From DASZFV01 sp035546175 (GTDB lineage: Bacteria > Myxococcota_A > Polyangia > Fen-1088), in NCBI GenBank assembly GCA_035546175.1, contig DASZWW010000467.1:1-56744 (forward strand): a stretch of 56,744 nucleotides of DNA. Direction: 5' to 3'. Numbering within the stretch: position 1 is the first letter of the stretch; each line of letters starts with the position of its first letter. Below the pieces are notes generated by a model. That model made no database searches and was not told the DNA's origin. It saw nothing but the letters and a program-made list of their open reading frames with translations. Shown here in pieces: positions 49,963 through 56,744 of this stretch. Position numbers and translations under genes: made by a program.

Positions 49963-49983
49963 GGGAACCCTCTCAGGGTTCCC
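49963..49983 (-). other. hairpin between gltF and gltG
   Basis: GGGAACCCT-CTC-AGGGTTCCC, a perfect 9-bp stem starting 2 nt after the gltF stop. A second 12-bp palindrome, GCGGTGCACCGC, follows at 49941-49952. Neither has a T run, so mRNA stabilisation or partial attenuation within the unit is likelier than full termination. Confidence 0.55.
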
Positions 49984-49985
49984 GT

Positions 49986-50267
49986 CTAGACGTCCTCAAG
50001 CGACTTCAACATCTCGGGAATGAAGTCCTTGCGGATTTCGATGAGGCTGGAGTGCTCCGTCTTCTTCAAGGAGTTGACCAGCTCTCCGTCGGGACGCTGC
50101 AGGTCGCCTTCGACCATGTCGTCCTCGAAGTCATAGACGGTCTTCGCCTTGTACTGCACGCCGTCGTCTGCCCCCCCGCCGGCGGCCGGCTTGGGGTCAG
50201 CGGCGAAGGCGCGGCTCGAGGTTGCCCCGATGAGTCCGAGAAGAGCCATTCCAATGACGAGCTTCAT
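49986..50267 (-). CDS. gltF: small periplasmic protein, GltF-like
   Basis: 93 residues from ATG 50267, with a strong ribosome site AAGGAGAAG. A Sec signal peptide ends about residue 22 (SSRAFA). The mature part is acidic, with VYDFEDDMVEGDLQRPDGELV as its core and no cysteine or membrane helix. Its position between gltE and gltG, its size and its export suit GltF, the small periplasmic protein of the Myxococcus gliding complex. The symbol is based mainly on synteny. It is preceded by a terminator-like hairpin and a possible ECF promoter, so it likely heads its own unit with gltG. Confidence 0.72.
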   Translation of the reverse strand: MKLVIGMALLGLIGATSSRAFAADPKPAAGGGADDGVQYKAKTVYDFEDDMVEGDLQRPDGELVNSLKKTEHSSLIEIRKDFIPEMLKSLEDV

Positions 50268-50303
50268 GTCGCTTCTCCTTACGGGGTAGCCCTGTCGCGT
50301 GTG

Positions 50304-50332
50304 TTCAGACAACCGACAGGCTCCCCGGTTCC
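50304..50332 (-). promoter_or_regulatory. candidate RpoE-type promoter before gltF
   Basis: On the minus strand GGAACCG (50332-50326), 16 nt, then TCTGAA (50309-50304). This closely follows the Escherichia coli sigma-E pattern GGAACTT-N16-TCTGA. It would start transcription about 30 nt before the gltF ATG. It differs from the GGAAT-N18-GTT element before the sigma gene in this window, so a different ECF factor would be needed. Confidence 0.42.
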
Positions 50333-50352
50333 GCTAAATCTTACTCCCACTG

Positions 50353-50412
50353 AAAAAAAGTGGCGCCGCCCGATCCCGAGGTCGTGGGACACGGAGGACC
50401 TGACGCGGCGCC
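50353..50412 (-). terminator. probable intrinsic terminator after gltE
   Basis: Starting 7 nt after the gltE stop on the minus strand, GGCGCCGC (50412-50405) pairs with GCGGCGCC (50369-50362). The 35-nt region between them can pair further. AC and seven T follow directly. The long loop makes it weaker than a textbook terminator; partial read-through into gltF is possible. Confidence 0.6.
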
Positions 50413-50419
50413 CCCGACG

Positions 50420-52147
50420 CTACTTCTTCTTTCCCTTCTTCTTGCCCTCGGCCGGCGCGGCCGGAGCGGCGTCGCCGGTCCCAGGAGCGGGCGGCGCGCT
50501 GGCGGCCGGCGGCTCGGTGCCGGGCTTGGCGTCGGCGGGCTTGGCGTCCTTGTCGCCCTTGTCCGCCTTGGCCTTGTCGGCGGCGGCCTTCTCCTCCGCC
50601 TCCTGCTTCTTCATCTGCTCTTCCATCTGCTTCTGCTGCTCTTCGGCCTTCTTCTGCATCTCCTCGGCCTCGGCCTGCATCTTCGCGGCCTCGTCGAGGG
50701 CGACATAGATCTCGTCGATGTCCTTGATGCGCTTCTCGGCGTCCTTCTTGATCGCGCCGGGCGTCGAGCTGGAGGCGTGGGAGAGGAACTGGCGGTAGTA
50801 GTCCTGCGCCTTGTGGAGCGCGGGCTTCTGGCCGTCCTTGTAGTCCTGGTAGAGGAGGCCGAGGTTGTAGTAGCTCGACGGGTTCGACGAATCGAGCTTC
50901 TGGGCCGCGAGGTACTGCGTCTCGGCGTCGTCGATCTTCTTGTTCCCGCGCAGCGCGACGCCGAGGCCGATCGAGGCCTCGTAGTTCTTCGGCTGCATCT
51001 TGAGCGCCTCGCGGAAGTTCTCCTCCGCCGTCGTGTAGTCGCGGTTGTTGAGCGAGAGCGCCGCCAGGTTGAGCCGCGCCTCCGCCAGGTTCGGATCGAG
51101 CGCGACGGCCTCCTTGAACTGCTTGATGGCCGGGCTGATGTTGGCCTTCTTGAGCTCGACGAGGCCGAGCGTGTTGCGCACGACGGCGAGCTGCTTCTTC
51201 ATCTCGGGCGTCACGCCCGTGCCGGCCTCGCGGACGTCCACGGCCTTGACGCCTGCGTCGTCGTCGTCCTTGTCGGCCTTGCCCTTGCCCTTGCCCTTCC
51301 CCTTCCCCTTGCCCTTGGCGTCGGCGGCGTCGTCGTTGGCGGCGCCGGCCTTCTCCTCCTCGAACTTGCCGGTCGCGATCTCGTCCGCCTTCTTGATGGC
51401 CTGGTTGCCGACGAGCTTGGCCATCTCGAGCATGTTCATGTCGTAGTAGATGAACGCCAGCGTCGAGAACGCCTGCAGGTTGTTGCTGTCGATCGCGAGC
51501 ACCGTGCGCAGGTTGCTGACGGCCGACTGCACGTACTGCTTCTTCTCGGCGCCGTCCGCGCGGTGGGCCTTGTCGCGCAGGATCTGCGCGAGGTTGTTGC
51601 GCGCCTCGACGGTGTGGAGCGGATCGACGTTGATCGCCTCGTTGAAGAGCGCCTCCGCCCGGCTCGTGTCGCCGTTCTTCCAGGCGATGTAGCCGAGGTT
51701 GGCGATCGCGGGGCCGTACTTCATGCCCTTCCAGACGCTGACGGCCGCGTCCTCGTCGCCGCACTCCTGCAGCACGGCGCCCTGGTTGAAGCGCGCCTCG
51801 AGCAGGTTCGGGTTCTCGTCGGCGGCGCTCTTGAAGTCGCTCGCGAGGCTGCGGCACTCAGAGCCCGAGAGCCCGTTCTTCCTCGAGGCCTGGTACTTCT
51901 GAACGGCCTTCTCGAAGTCGGCGCGGGCGTCGGCGCTGATCTGCCGCTTGGCCTCCTTCGGGATGATCTCCGCCGAGTTCGGCTTGGTCTCACCCGGGGT
52001 GAGGTCGTTCTCGCTGCCGGCGCTCTGCGAGGACGGCACCTGCGTCGAGCCGCAGGCGGCGAGCCCCGCCGCGAGCCCCCAGGTCAGGCCGAGGAGGCCG
52101 AGGCGCGTGGTGTTGAAGCTCAGGCTGCGGATGGCGTTGGTCTTCAT
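50420..52147 (-). CDS. gltE: gliding motility TPR lipoprotein GltE/AglT-like
   Basis: 575 residues from ATG 52147, 3 nt after the gltD stop. The signal peptide ends in lipobox LAAC. About eight TPR motifs follow, among them LEARFNQGAVLQECGDEDAAV, AEARLNLAALSLNNRDYTTAEENFREALKMQP and PSSYYNLGLLYQDYKDG. A low-complexity Lys-Gly/Asp insert sits between repeats near residue 285. The C-terminus is a Lys/Glu/Ala coiled coil, then Ala/Pro-rich and ends in a Lys-rich KKKGKKK. This layout matches AglT/GltE, an outer-membrane lipoprotein needed for gliding in Myxococcus. It probably contacts GltD in the periplasm. Confidence 0.8.
   Translation of the reverse strand: MKTNAIRSLSFNTTRLGLLGLTWGLAAGLAACGSTQVPSSQSAGSENDLTPGETKPNSAEIIPKEAKRQISADARADFEKAVQKYQASRKNGLSGSECRSLASDFKSAADENPNLLEARFNQGAVLQECGDEDAAVSVWKGMKYGPAIANLGYIAWKNGDTSRAEALFNEAINVDPLHTVEARNNLAQILRDKAHRADGAEKKQYVQSAVSNLRTVLAIDSNNLQAFSTLAFIYYDMNMLEMAKLVGNQAIKKADEIATGKFEEEKAGAANDDAADAKGKGKGKGKGKGKADKDDDDAGVKAVDVREAGTGVTPEMKKQLAVVRNTLGLVELKKANISPAIKQFKEAVALDPNLAEARLNLAALSLNNRDYTTAEENFREALKMQPKNYEASIGLGVALRGNKKIDDAETQYLAAQKLDSSNPSSYYNLGLLYQDYKDGQKPALHKAQDYYRQFLSHASSSTPGAIKKDAEKRIKDIDEIYVALDEAAKMQAEAEEMQKKAEEQQKQMEEQMKKQEAEEKAAADKAKADKGDKDAKPADAKPGTEPPAASAPPAPGTGDAAPAAPAEGKKKGKKK
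51277..51318. repeat. in-frame hexanucleotide repeat within gltE
   Basis: Nearly seven copies of CCTTGC/CCTTCC (plus strand), encoding alternating Lys-Gly on the minus strand. Changes in copy number would add or remove two residues without shifting frame, so length variation in the inter-TPR linker is plausible. Confidence 0.75.
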
Positions 52148-52150
52148 GAT

Positions 52151-55100
52151 CTACTTCCCCGCCTTGGTCTGAACGGCCTCGGAGAGCTCCCCGACGACCG
52201 GCGTCGGCGACATGTTCGTCGAGACGTAGCCGGCCTCCGGCTTGACCTCCGACGCCAGCGGGTACTCGGAGGGCTTCATCTGGTTGAGCTCGCGCTCGCA
52301 GAGCCGCGACCACTCGTTGTACCAGGACTGCTCGGTGGCGGCCTTGAGGCACTTCTCGAAGCCGTCGACGGCCTTCGCCTCGATCGGCTCGGCCTTGTCC
52401 TCGAGCGCGTCGCAGAAGATCTCGCGCGGGCGGTTGCCCCACTCGTCCTGCTCCTTGAGGTCCTTCGGGATCTCGGCCGTGTAGAGCTGGCCCGCGAAGT
52501 CGCTGTAGATCTGGCCGACGCGGGCCGCGGACGCGATCGTCCACTGCGCCTGCTTCATGCCGAAGACGTCGAGGTACTGCGTGCGCGCCTTGTCGAGCGC
52601 CTTGGCCTTCTCGTCGAGGTAGGCGTTGAACTTCTTGCCCGACTCCTCGGCCTTCTTCTTCTTCGCGGCCGCCTTCTTGGGCGTGTCGTACGAGGAGGGC
52701 TGCTGGAAGTCGAGGCCCTCCGGGAACTTGATGCGCAGGAACGCCTCGTAGGAGACCTCGGCGATGTAGAACGCCGAGCCGGCGACGGCGTACGCCGCCG
52801 AGCCGGCGCGCGCCTCGACGTCCTTGCCCGTGATCTTCGAGGCGGCCGCGCCCTTGTTCCAGATCTTGAGGACGGCCGCGAAGTGCTCCTGCGCCTTCGC
52901 AGCCTGGGCCTTCTGGCGGTCGAAGAGGGTGATCTTCGACTTCGTGGGCGGGCCGCACTGGGTGCGCGACTTCTCGTGGACCTTCTTGCCCTTCTTGAGC
53001 TTGCGGTTGAGGTCGGCGAGGACCTTCTGGCGGCCCGTCGCGGTGACGCGCTTGATCTCGAGGCAAGCGCCGTCCTCGGACGACTTGGGGCACGAGGCCT
53101 TCCAGGCCATCTCGCCGAGGCGGAAGTGCGCGAGGATCTGGCGATCAGGCCCGCCCTGGGCGCCCCAGAGCTTGAGGTAGCTCTCGAGGTGCTTGGCGAG
53201 CTCGTCGTAGCGCTTGTCCTTCTCGTAGACGTCGGCCATCTGGAAGTACACGCCGGCGGCGTCCTGCGGCTTCCGCTTGCCGTAGAACTCGACGTACGAC
53301 TTCATGTCGGAGAGCGCCTTGTCGCTCTCGCCGAGCCCGATGCGGAAGGTCGTCGCGTTGCCGAGCGCGTCGTTGGCCTTCTTCTCGCCCGGGAACTTCG
53401 TGGCGAAGTCCTCGTAGTTCTCGGCCGCCTTCGAGTAATACGCGAGCTGGTGGTAACCGGCCGCGACCCGGAAGAGCGCCTTCTGCGCGAGCGGATCCTT
53501 CGGGTGGTCCTTGATGAGCTCGAGGCGCGCCTTGAGCGCCTGGCCGACGAGGTGCGCGTTCTGGAAGCACTGGCCGGCGTTCCAGAGCCGCTCGGCGTGC
53601 TTCGGGTGCTCCGGCAGCGACTCCGCCGAGGCGAGCATCGAGCGCCCGCACTCCTTGAAGTTGTGCAGCTTCTCGAACTCGCGGCCCTCGAGGTCGTACG
53701 AGTCGCTCTTGAGCGAGATCATGTCCTTGCCGAACTGCGGGTCCTGCATGAGGCACTGCTTGTCGAGGAACTTGTCGACGTTCGCGAGGACGTCCTTCGT
53801 CTTGCCCTGCGCGTTCAGCGAGTCGAGCAGCAGGTTCGCCGAGTACAGCGACAGGCCGTCCGGATCCGGACAGTGCTTGTCGACGATCTCCTGGAAGAGG
53901 GGCGCCGCCTCCGCGAAGTGGTTGTACTCGTAGAAGATGCGCGCGCGACGGTACATGATCGTGACCGTCTCCTTCGCGTCGGGGACGTACTTGAGGTACG
54001 TGTCGAAGGCGTTGATCATCTTCTGCTGGTACTCGGGGATCTTCATCGGCTCGAGCTTGGTGATCTCCTTGCCGCCCTCCTTCTTCTCCTTGCGGTCGTT
54101 CTCCACCGCCTCGCGCTGCTCGTGGTCGTCGACGTTGAGGGCGTTCTTCCAGGCGAGGACGGCCGCGTAGGCGGCGTCCTTGACGTACTTGCCCTTGGGG
54201 TTCATCTCGACGACCTTCGTGTACTGCTCGGCCGCGTCCTTCCAGTTCTCGAGCGTCCACAGGAGCTCGCCGTAGTAGAAGGACATGTCGTACGCGTCCT
54301 TGTCCGACGGGAAGTGGTCGAGGAAGACCTTGTAGACGTACTTGTCGAGCGCGTAGGTGTCGGAGTTCTTCGTGCGCTGCGCCTCCTTGTGCCAGATGAG
54401 CGCGAGCTCCTTGGCCGTGTCGTGGAAGGCGTTGCGGCACTCCTCCATCTGGTCCTTCTTCACGCCCTGCTTCATCTCGCCGACCTTGTCGTAGACGGCG
54501 CCGAGGCGCTCGATCTCCTGGACCTGGTCGCGCTTGCTGCCCGACGACAGCGTGTTGCGCACGATCTTGTTCTGCCACTCGCAGATGCGCGGCGAGTCCA
54601 TGTTCATGGAGATCACCTTGCGGTACACGCGCGTCGAGTCGGGGAACTTGCCCTGCTCCCAGTAGAGCTCGGCGAGGGCCTCCATCATCTTCGGCGCGAA
54701 GTCGCCGCCCGTGCGCTGGAAGAACTCCCAGGCCTTGTCGGGGCCGCCGACGTGCGCGTAGGCCTTGACGATGTCCTTCTTGGCCTCCTTCTGGAGCGCC
54801 TGCTTCTGGGCGGCGTTGACGTTGACCTTGCCCTCCTGGGTCATGCGCACGACGCCCACGAACGTCTCGAGGGCCGTCTTGTAGTCGCCCATGTTCACGT
54901 AGCACCACCCCTTCTTGTAGACGGCGTAGGGGTAGACGCTGGACTTGGGGAACTGCTCGACCTTCTCGTAGAACTTGAGGGCCGCGTCCATGTCGGCCTT
55001 GTCGAAGTAGAACTCGGCGAACGACAGGTACGCGTCGGGGATGTACTTCGAGTTCGGGTAGTCCTTGATGAGGCGGAGGAAGAACTCGCGGGCCTGGTCC

Positions 55101-55723
55101 TCCTTCTTCACCGACGTGAGGAGGTAGGCGAGCTTGAAGAGCACCTCGTCCATGCGCTCGTACTTCTTGAACTTGGTCGCCTGGATGTACGACTTGACGG
55201 CCTCGAGCAGCCACTTCTGCTGCAGGTCCTCGTAGCCCTTCTGCTGCTTCTGCAGCGTCGCCTTCTGCGCGGGGGGCGCGTCGAAGATCTTCTGATCCAG
55301 GCCGCGCGCGCTCGAGAAGTAGAAGCGCTGCTTGTCGGCGTAGAGCTCGGCGAGCCGGAAGTGAAAGTCGGGCTTCTGAGGATCGTCGTCCTGCGTGACC
55401 GCGATGAGCCGGCGCATCTTGATGATCTGCTGGTCGACGATCTTCTGGATCTCCGACTGCTTCTGGAAGATGAACTGGTCGACGGTGATCGTCGGGCCGG
55501 TCTCCTTCTTCTGGGGCGGCGGCGCCTGCGGCTTCGTCAGGTTCGTCTGCTGCGTCCCCTGGATCTCCTTCTCTTGCTTCTGATACCGAGCCTTGCCGCT
55601 GTTGGCGGGGGTCGTCTGCTCGCCGGCCGCGCGCGCGAGAGAGGGGGCCGCCGTCAGCGCGGCCAGGGTCGCGAGCGCGGCCGCGCGCGCGAGAGCTCTC
55701 AGGGACCGGATCTCACTCGTCAT
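52151..55723 (-). CDS. gltD: gliding motility TPR protein GltD/AgmU-like
   Basis: 1190 residues from ATG 55723, preceded by GGAGAAG. A Sec signal peptide rich in Ala ends near residue 33 (LARAA), without a lipobox, so periplasmic. Numerous TPR/Sel1-like helices span the protein, e.g. DYKTALETFVGVVRM, YDMSFYYGELLWTLENWKDAAEQYTKVVEMNPKG and AYHQLAYYSKAAENYEDFATKFPGEKK (each run shortened here in context). Scattered cysteines could pair in the periplasm. Size, export, TPR content and coupling to gltE match AgmU/GltD, which travels with the gliding complex in Myxococcus. Confidence 0.82.
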   Translation of the reverse strand: MTSEIRSLRALARAAALATLAALTAAPSLARAAGEQTTPANSGKARYQKQEKEIQGTQQTNLTKPQAPPPQKKETGPTITVDQFIFQKQSEIQKIVDQQIIKMRRLIAVTQDDDPQKPDFHFRLAELYADKQRFYFSSARGLDQKIFDAPPAQKATLQKQQKGYEDLQQKWLLEAVKSYIQATKFKKYERMDEVLFKLAYLLTSVKKEDQAREFFLRLIKDYPNSKYIPDAYLSFAEFYFDKADMDAALKFYEKVEQFPKSSVYPYAVYKKGWCYVNMGDYKTALETFVGVVRMTQEGKVNVNAAQKQALQKEAKKDIVKAYAHVGGPDKAWEFFQRTGGDFAPKMMEALAELYWEQGKFPDSTRVYRKVISMNMDSPRICEWQNKIVRNTLSSGSKRDQVQEIERLGAVYDKVGEMKQGVKKDQMEECRNAFHDTAKELALIWHKEAQRTKNSDTYALDKYVYKVFLDHFPSDKDAYDMSFYYGELLWTLENWKDAAEQYTKVVEMNPKGKYVKDAAYAAVLAWKNALNVDDHEQREAVENDRKEKKEGGKEITKLEPMKIPEYQQKMINAFDTYLKYVPDAKETVTIMYRRARIFYEYNHFAEAAPLFQEIVDKHCPDPDGLSLYSANLLLDSLNAQGKTKDVLANVDKFLDKQCLMQDPQFGKDMISLKSDSYDLEGREFEKLHNFKECGRSMLASAESLPEHPKHAERLWNAGQCFQNAHLVGQALKARLELIKDHPKDPLAQKALFRVAAGYHQLAYYSKAAENYEDFATKFPGEKKANDALGNATTFRIGLGESDKALSDMKSYVEFYGKRKPQDAAGVYFQMADVYEKDKRYDELAKHLESYLKLWGAQGGPDRQILAHFRLGEMAWKASCPKSSEDGACLEIKRVTATGRQKVLADLNRKLKKGKKVHEKSRTQCGPPTKSKITLFDRQKAQAAKAQEHFAAVLKIWNKGAAASKITGKDVEARAGSAAYAVAGSAFYIAEVSYEAFLRIKFPEGLDFQQPSSYDTPKKAAAKKKKAEESGKKFNAYLDEKAKALDKARTQYLDVFGMKQAQWTIASAARVGQIYSDFAGQLYTAEIPKDLKEQDEWGNRPREIFCDALEDKAEPIEAKAVDGFEKCLKAATEQSWYNEWSRLCERELNQMKPSEYPLASEVKPEAGYVSTNMSPTPVVGELSEAVQTKAGK

Positions 55724-55730
55724 AGTTGGC

Positions 55731-55762
55731 TTCTCCACGGAATGAATTTCTCCACGGTGAAT
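55731..55762. repeat. imperfect tandem duplication upstream of gltD
   Basis: TTCTCCACGG occurs at 55731-55740 and again at 55748-55757, followed by AATGAAT and TGAAT. On the minus strand this gives two copies of CCGTGGAGAA, a ribosome site, 17 nt apart. The nearer serves gltD; the farther has no start codon at the right distance. Confidence 0.6.
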
Positions 55763-55821
55763 CTGACGTCGTCCTACGTGACGCTGGACTGGGGGACTTT
55801 GATGGGGGCTTGCGGTGGACG

Positions 55822-56744
55822 CTACGGGGACGGAGCCGGCGCGGCCTCGCCGCCCGGAGCGGGCGCGGCGGCCTCGCCCGTCGACGGGGCGCCCTCGGGC
55901 GCGTTGTGCTGGCACTTGTTGCCGATGCGAACCCTGTAATAGCCGAGCTCGTCGCGCCAGTACTCGCCGGTGAACGGCCACATCTGGTGCTCGTCGTCCA
56001 CGCGGATCTCCTCGGCGCGCTTGGCGTTCGGGCCCTGGACGAGCTGCTGCTCCTGGATGACCTCCTGCTCGAGGGCGCCGCGCTGGCCCTGCAGGATCTC
56101 GTACTCGATCTTGATGACGCGCTTGATGAGCTGCGCCAGCTCGTCGGTGAGGCGGATGATGCGGCGGCGCGCGAGGTCACCGGCCTCGTTGACGGCGAGC
56201 GAGCGCTGCAGCGTCAGGTCCGCGAAGACCGTCTGCGCGATGTTCGTCGACTTCCACGCGGGCTCGGCCTTGTCGTGCTGCTTGAGCTCGCGGTCGAGCT
56301 CCTCGACGTACTGGAAGCGCTTGACGAGCGAGAGGTCGCCGAGGACGCCGCGCGCGGCGCGCTCGACCTGCTCCGGCAGGCCCGAGGTCCCCTTGCGGAT
56401 CTTCACGGCCATGTCGTAGAGGGCCGCGTTGTCCGTCTGGGACATGACGAGCTTCTTCAGCTCCTGGAAGACCTGCGGGTAGATCGCGTTGAACTCGTCG
56501 ATGGCCTCCTCGGCGCGGTCGTAGAGGCAGTTGTAGAAATAGATCGTCGCCTTGACCGAGAGGCCCTCGGCCACCGACTCCGGCTTGATCGTGTTCTCGA
56601 AGTACGGCGCCTGGATCGTGTGGATGTTGCCGAGCGCCTTCGAGTAGCCCTTCTGCTTGAGCATGAAGTTCGCCCACGACGACTCGAAGAGGCTGTTCGC
56701 CCAGTCGTACGACTCGGGCGACACGCGGTCGAAGTACTTCGCGG
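55822..56744 (-). CDS. C-terminal part of a glt-cluster protein (runs off the right edge)
   Basis: The frame is open to the window edge (AKYFDRVSPESYDW continues upstream of the first GTG at 56724), so the start lies outside. The visible 307 codons are mostly helical, with a TPR-like YSKALGNIHTIQAPYF, a segment with ATIYFYNCLYDRAEEAIDEF, and a Glu/Arg/Gln-rich coiled region. It ends with WPFTGEYWRDELGYYRVRIG, one Cys and a Pro/Ala-rich tail. It lies 98 bp upstream of gltD on the same strand and probably belongs to the same operon. A GltC-type periplasmic TPR protein is one candidate, but I cannot confirm it. Confidence 0.75.
   Translation of the reverse strand, partial: AKYFDRVSPESYDWANSLFESSWANFMLKQKGYSKALGNIHTIQAPYFENTIKPESVAEGLSVKATIYFYNCLYDRAEEAIDEFNAIYPQVFQELKKLVMSQTDNAALYDMAVKIRKGTSGLPEQVERAARGVLGDLSLVKRFQYVEELDRELKQHDKAEPAWKSTNIAQTVFADLTLQRSLAVNEAGDLARRRIIRLTDELAQLIKRVIKIEYEILQGQRGALEQEVIQEQQLVQGPNAKRAEEIRVDDEHQMWPFTGEYWRDELGYYRVRIGNKCQHNAPEGAPSTGEAAAPAPGGEAAPAPSP

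Noticed and set aside
50360..55939. 1859-codon plus-strand frame opposite gltE and gltD
   Set aside because: Spans two well-supported lipoprotein/TPR genes and their ribosome sites; composition typical of antisense frames.

Overview
GC-rich (roughly 70%), gene-dense DNA from what looks like a myxobacterium (Myxococcota; a Polyangia-type lineage is my guess). The signs are homologues of the adventurous gliding-motility (Glt) proteins, a FrzS/AglZ-type pseudo-receiver coiled-coil protein, Cys-rich lipoproteins typical of the phylum, and very biased codon use that leaves long open frames on the opposite strand of real genes. Most genes lie on the minus strand. I see no tRNA, rRNA, CRISPR array, insertion sequence or phage gene.

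Left part (1-5809): the 5' end of a lipoprotein gene, leuC-leuD (coupled by TAATG), a divergent LysR regulator with a perfect 19-bp palindrome in the shared intergenic region, a citramalate synthase (cimA), a tiny Cys-rich lipoprotein and a permuted amino-methyltransferase-like protein. Together cimA and leuCD suggest pyruvate-derived isoleucine synthesis.

Housekeeping part (5811-18568): tsaB, rseP, hflX and a phosphatidylserine-synthase-like gene form a tight operon. hflX appears to begin at a CTG codon inside a CTGA overlap. Upstream lies a large pseudo-receiver/coiled-coil protein related to FrzS/AglZ. Then come a SigR-like ECF sigma factor with a membrane-tethered zinc anti-sigma factor and a matching auto-promoter, then secA, and a divergent TatA-like two-helix protein.

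Surface-polymer part (18585-28685): a minus-strand run of HAD phosphatase, sugar or polyol nucleotidyltransferase, two glycosyltransferases, asparagine-synthase-type amidotransferase, flippase, inositol-phosphatase-like CysQ, a small kinase and a CDP-alcohol phosphatidyltransferase carrying a decayed nucleotidyltransferase domain. Several genes overlap by 1-4 nt. The set looks like a route to a modified exopolysaccharide, O-antigen or lipid head group.

Envelope part (28888-35796): a POTRA plus beta-barrel outer-membrane protein divergent from an MMPL/RND exporter, a small two-helix membrane protein, an RNase Y-like protein and a Cys-rich lipoprotein.

Motility part (35897-56744): the giant 3499-residue TPR protein (GltI/AgmK-like), a TPR lipoprotein, GltG (FHA, membrane segments, AgmX/PglI C-terminal domain), a small GltF-like periplasmic protein, GltE/AglT-like TPR lipoprotein, GltD/AgmU-like TPR protein and a further truncated gene. 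Terminators after the TPR lipoprotein and after gltE split this cluster into at least three transcription units (gltD-E, gltF-G-TPR, gltI). In Myxococcus these proteins link the cytoplasm, inner membrane and periplasm in the focal-adhesion gliding machine.
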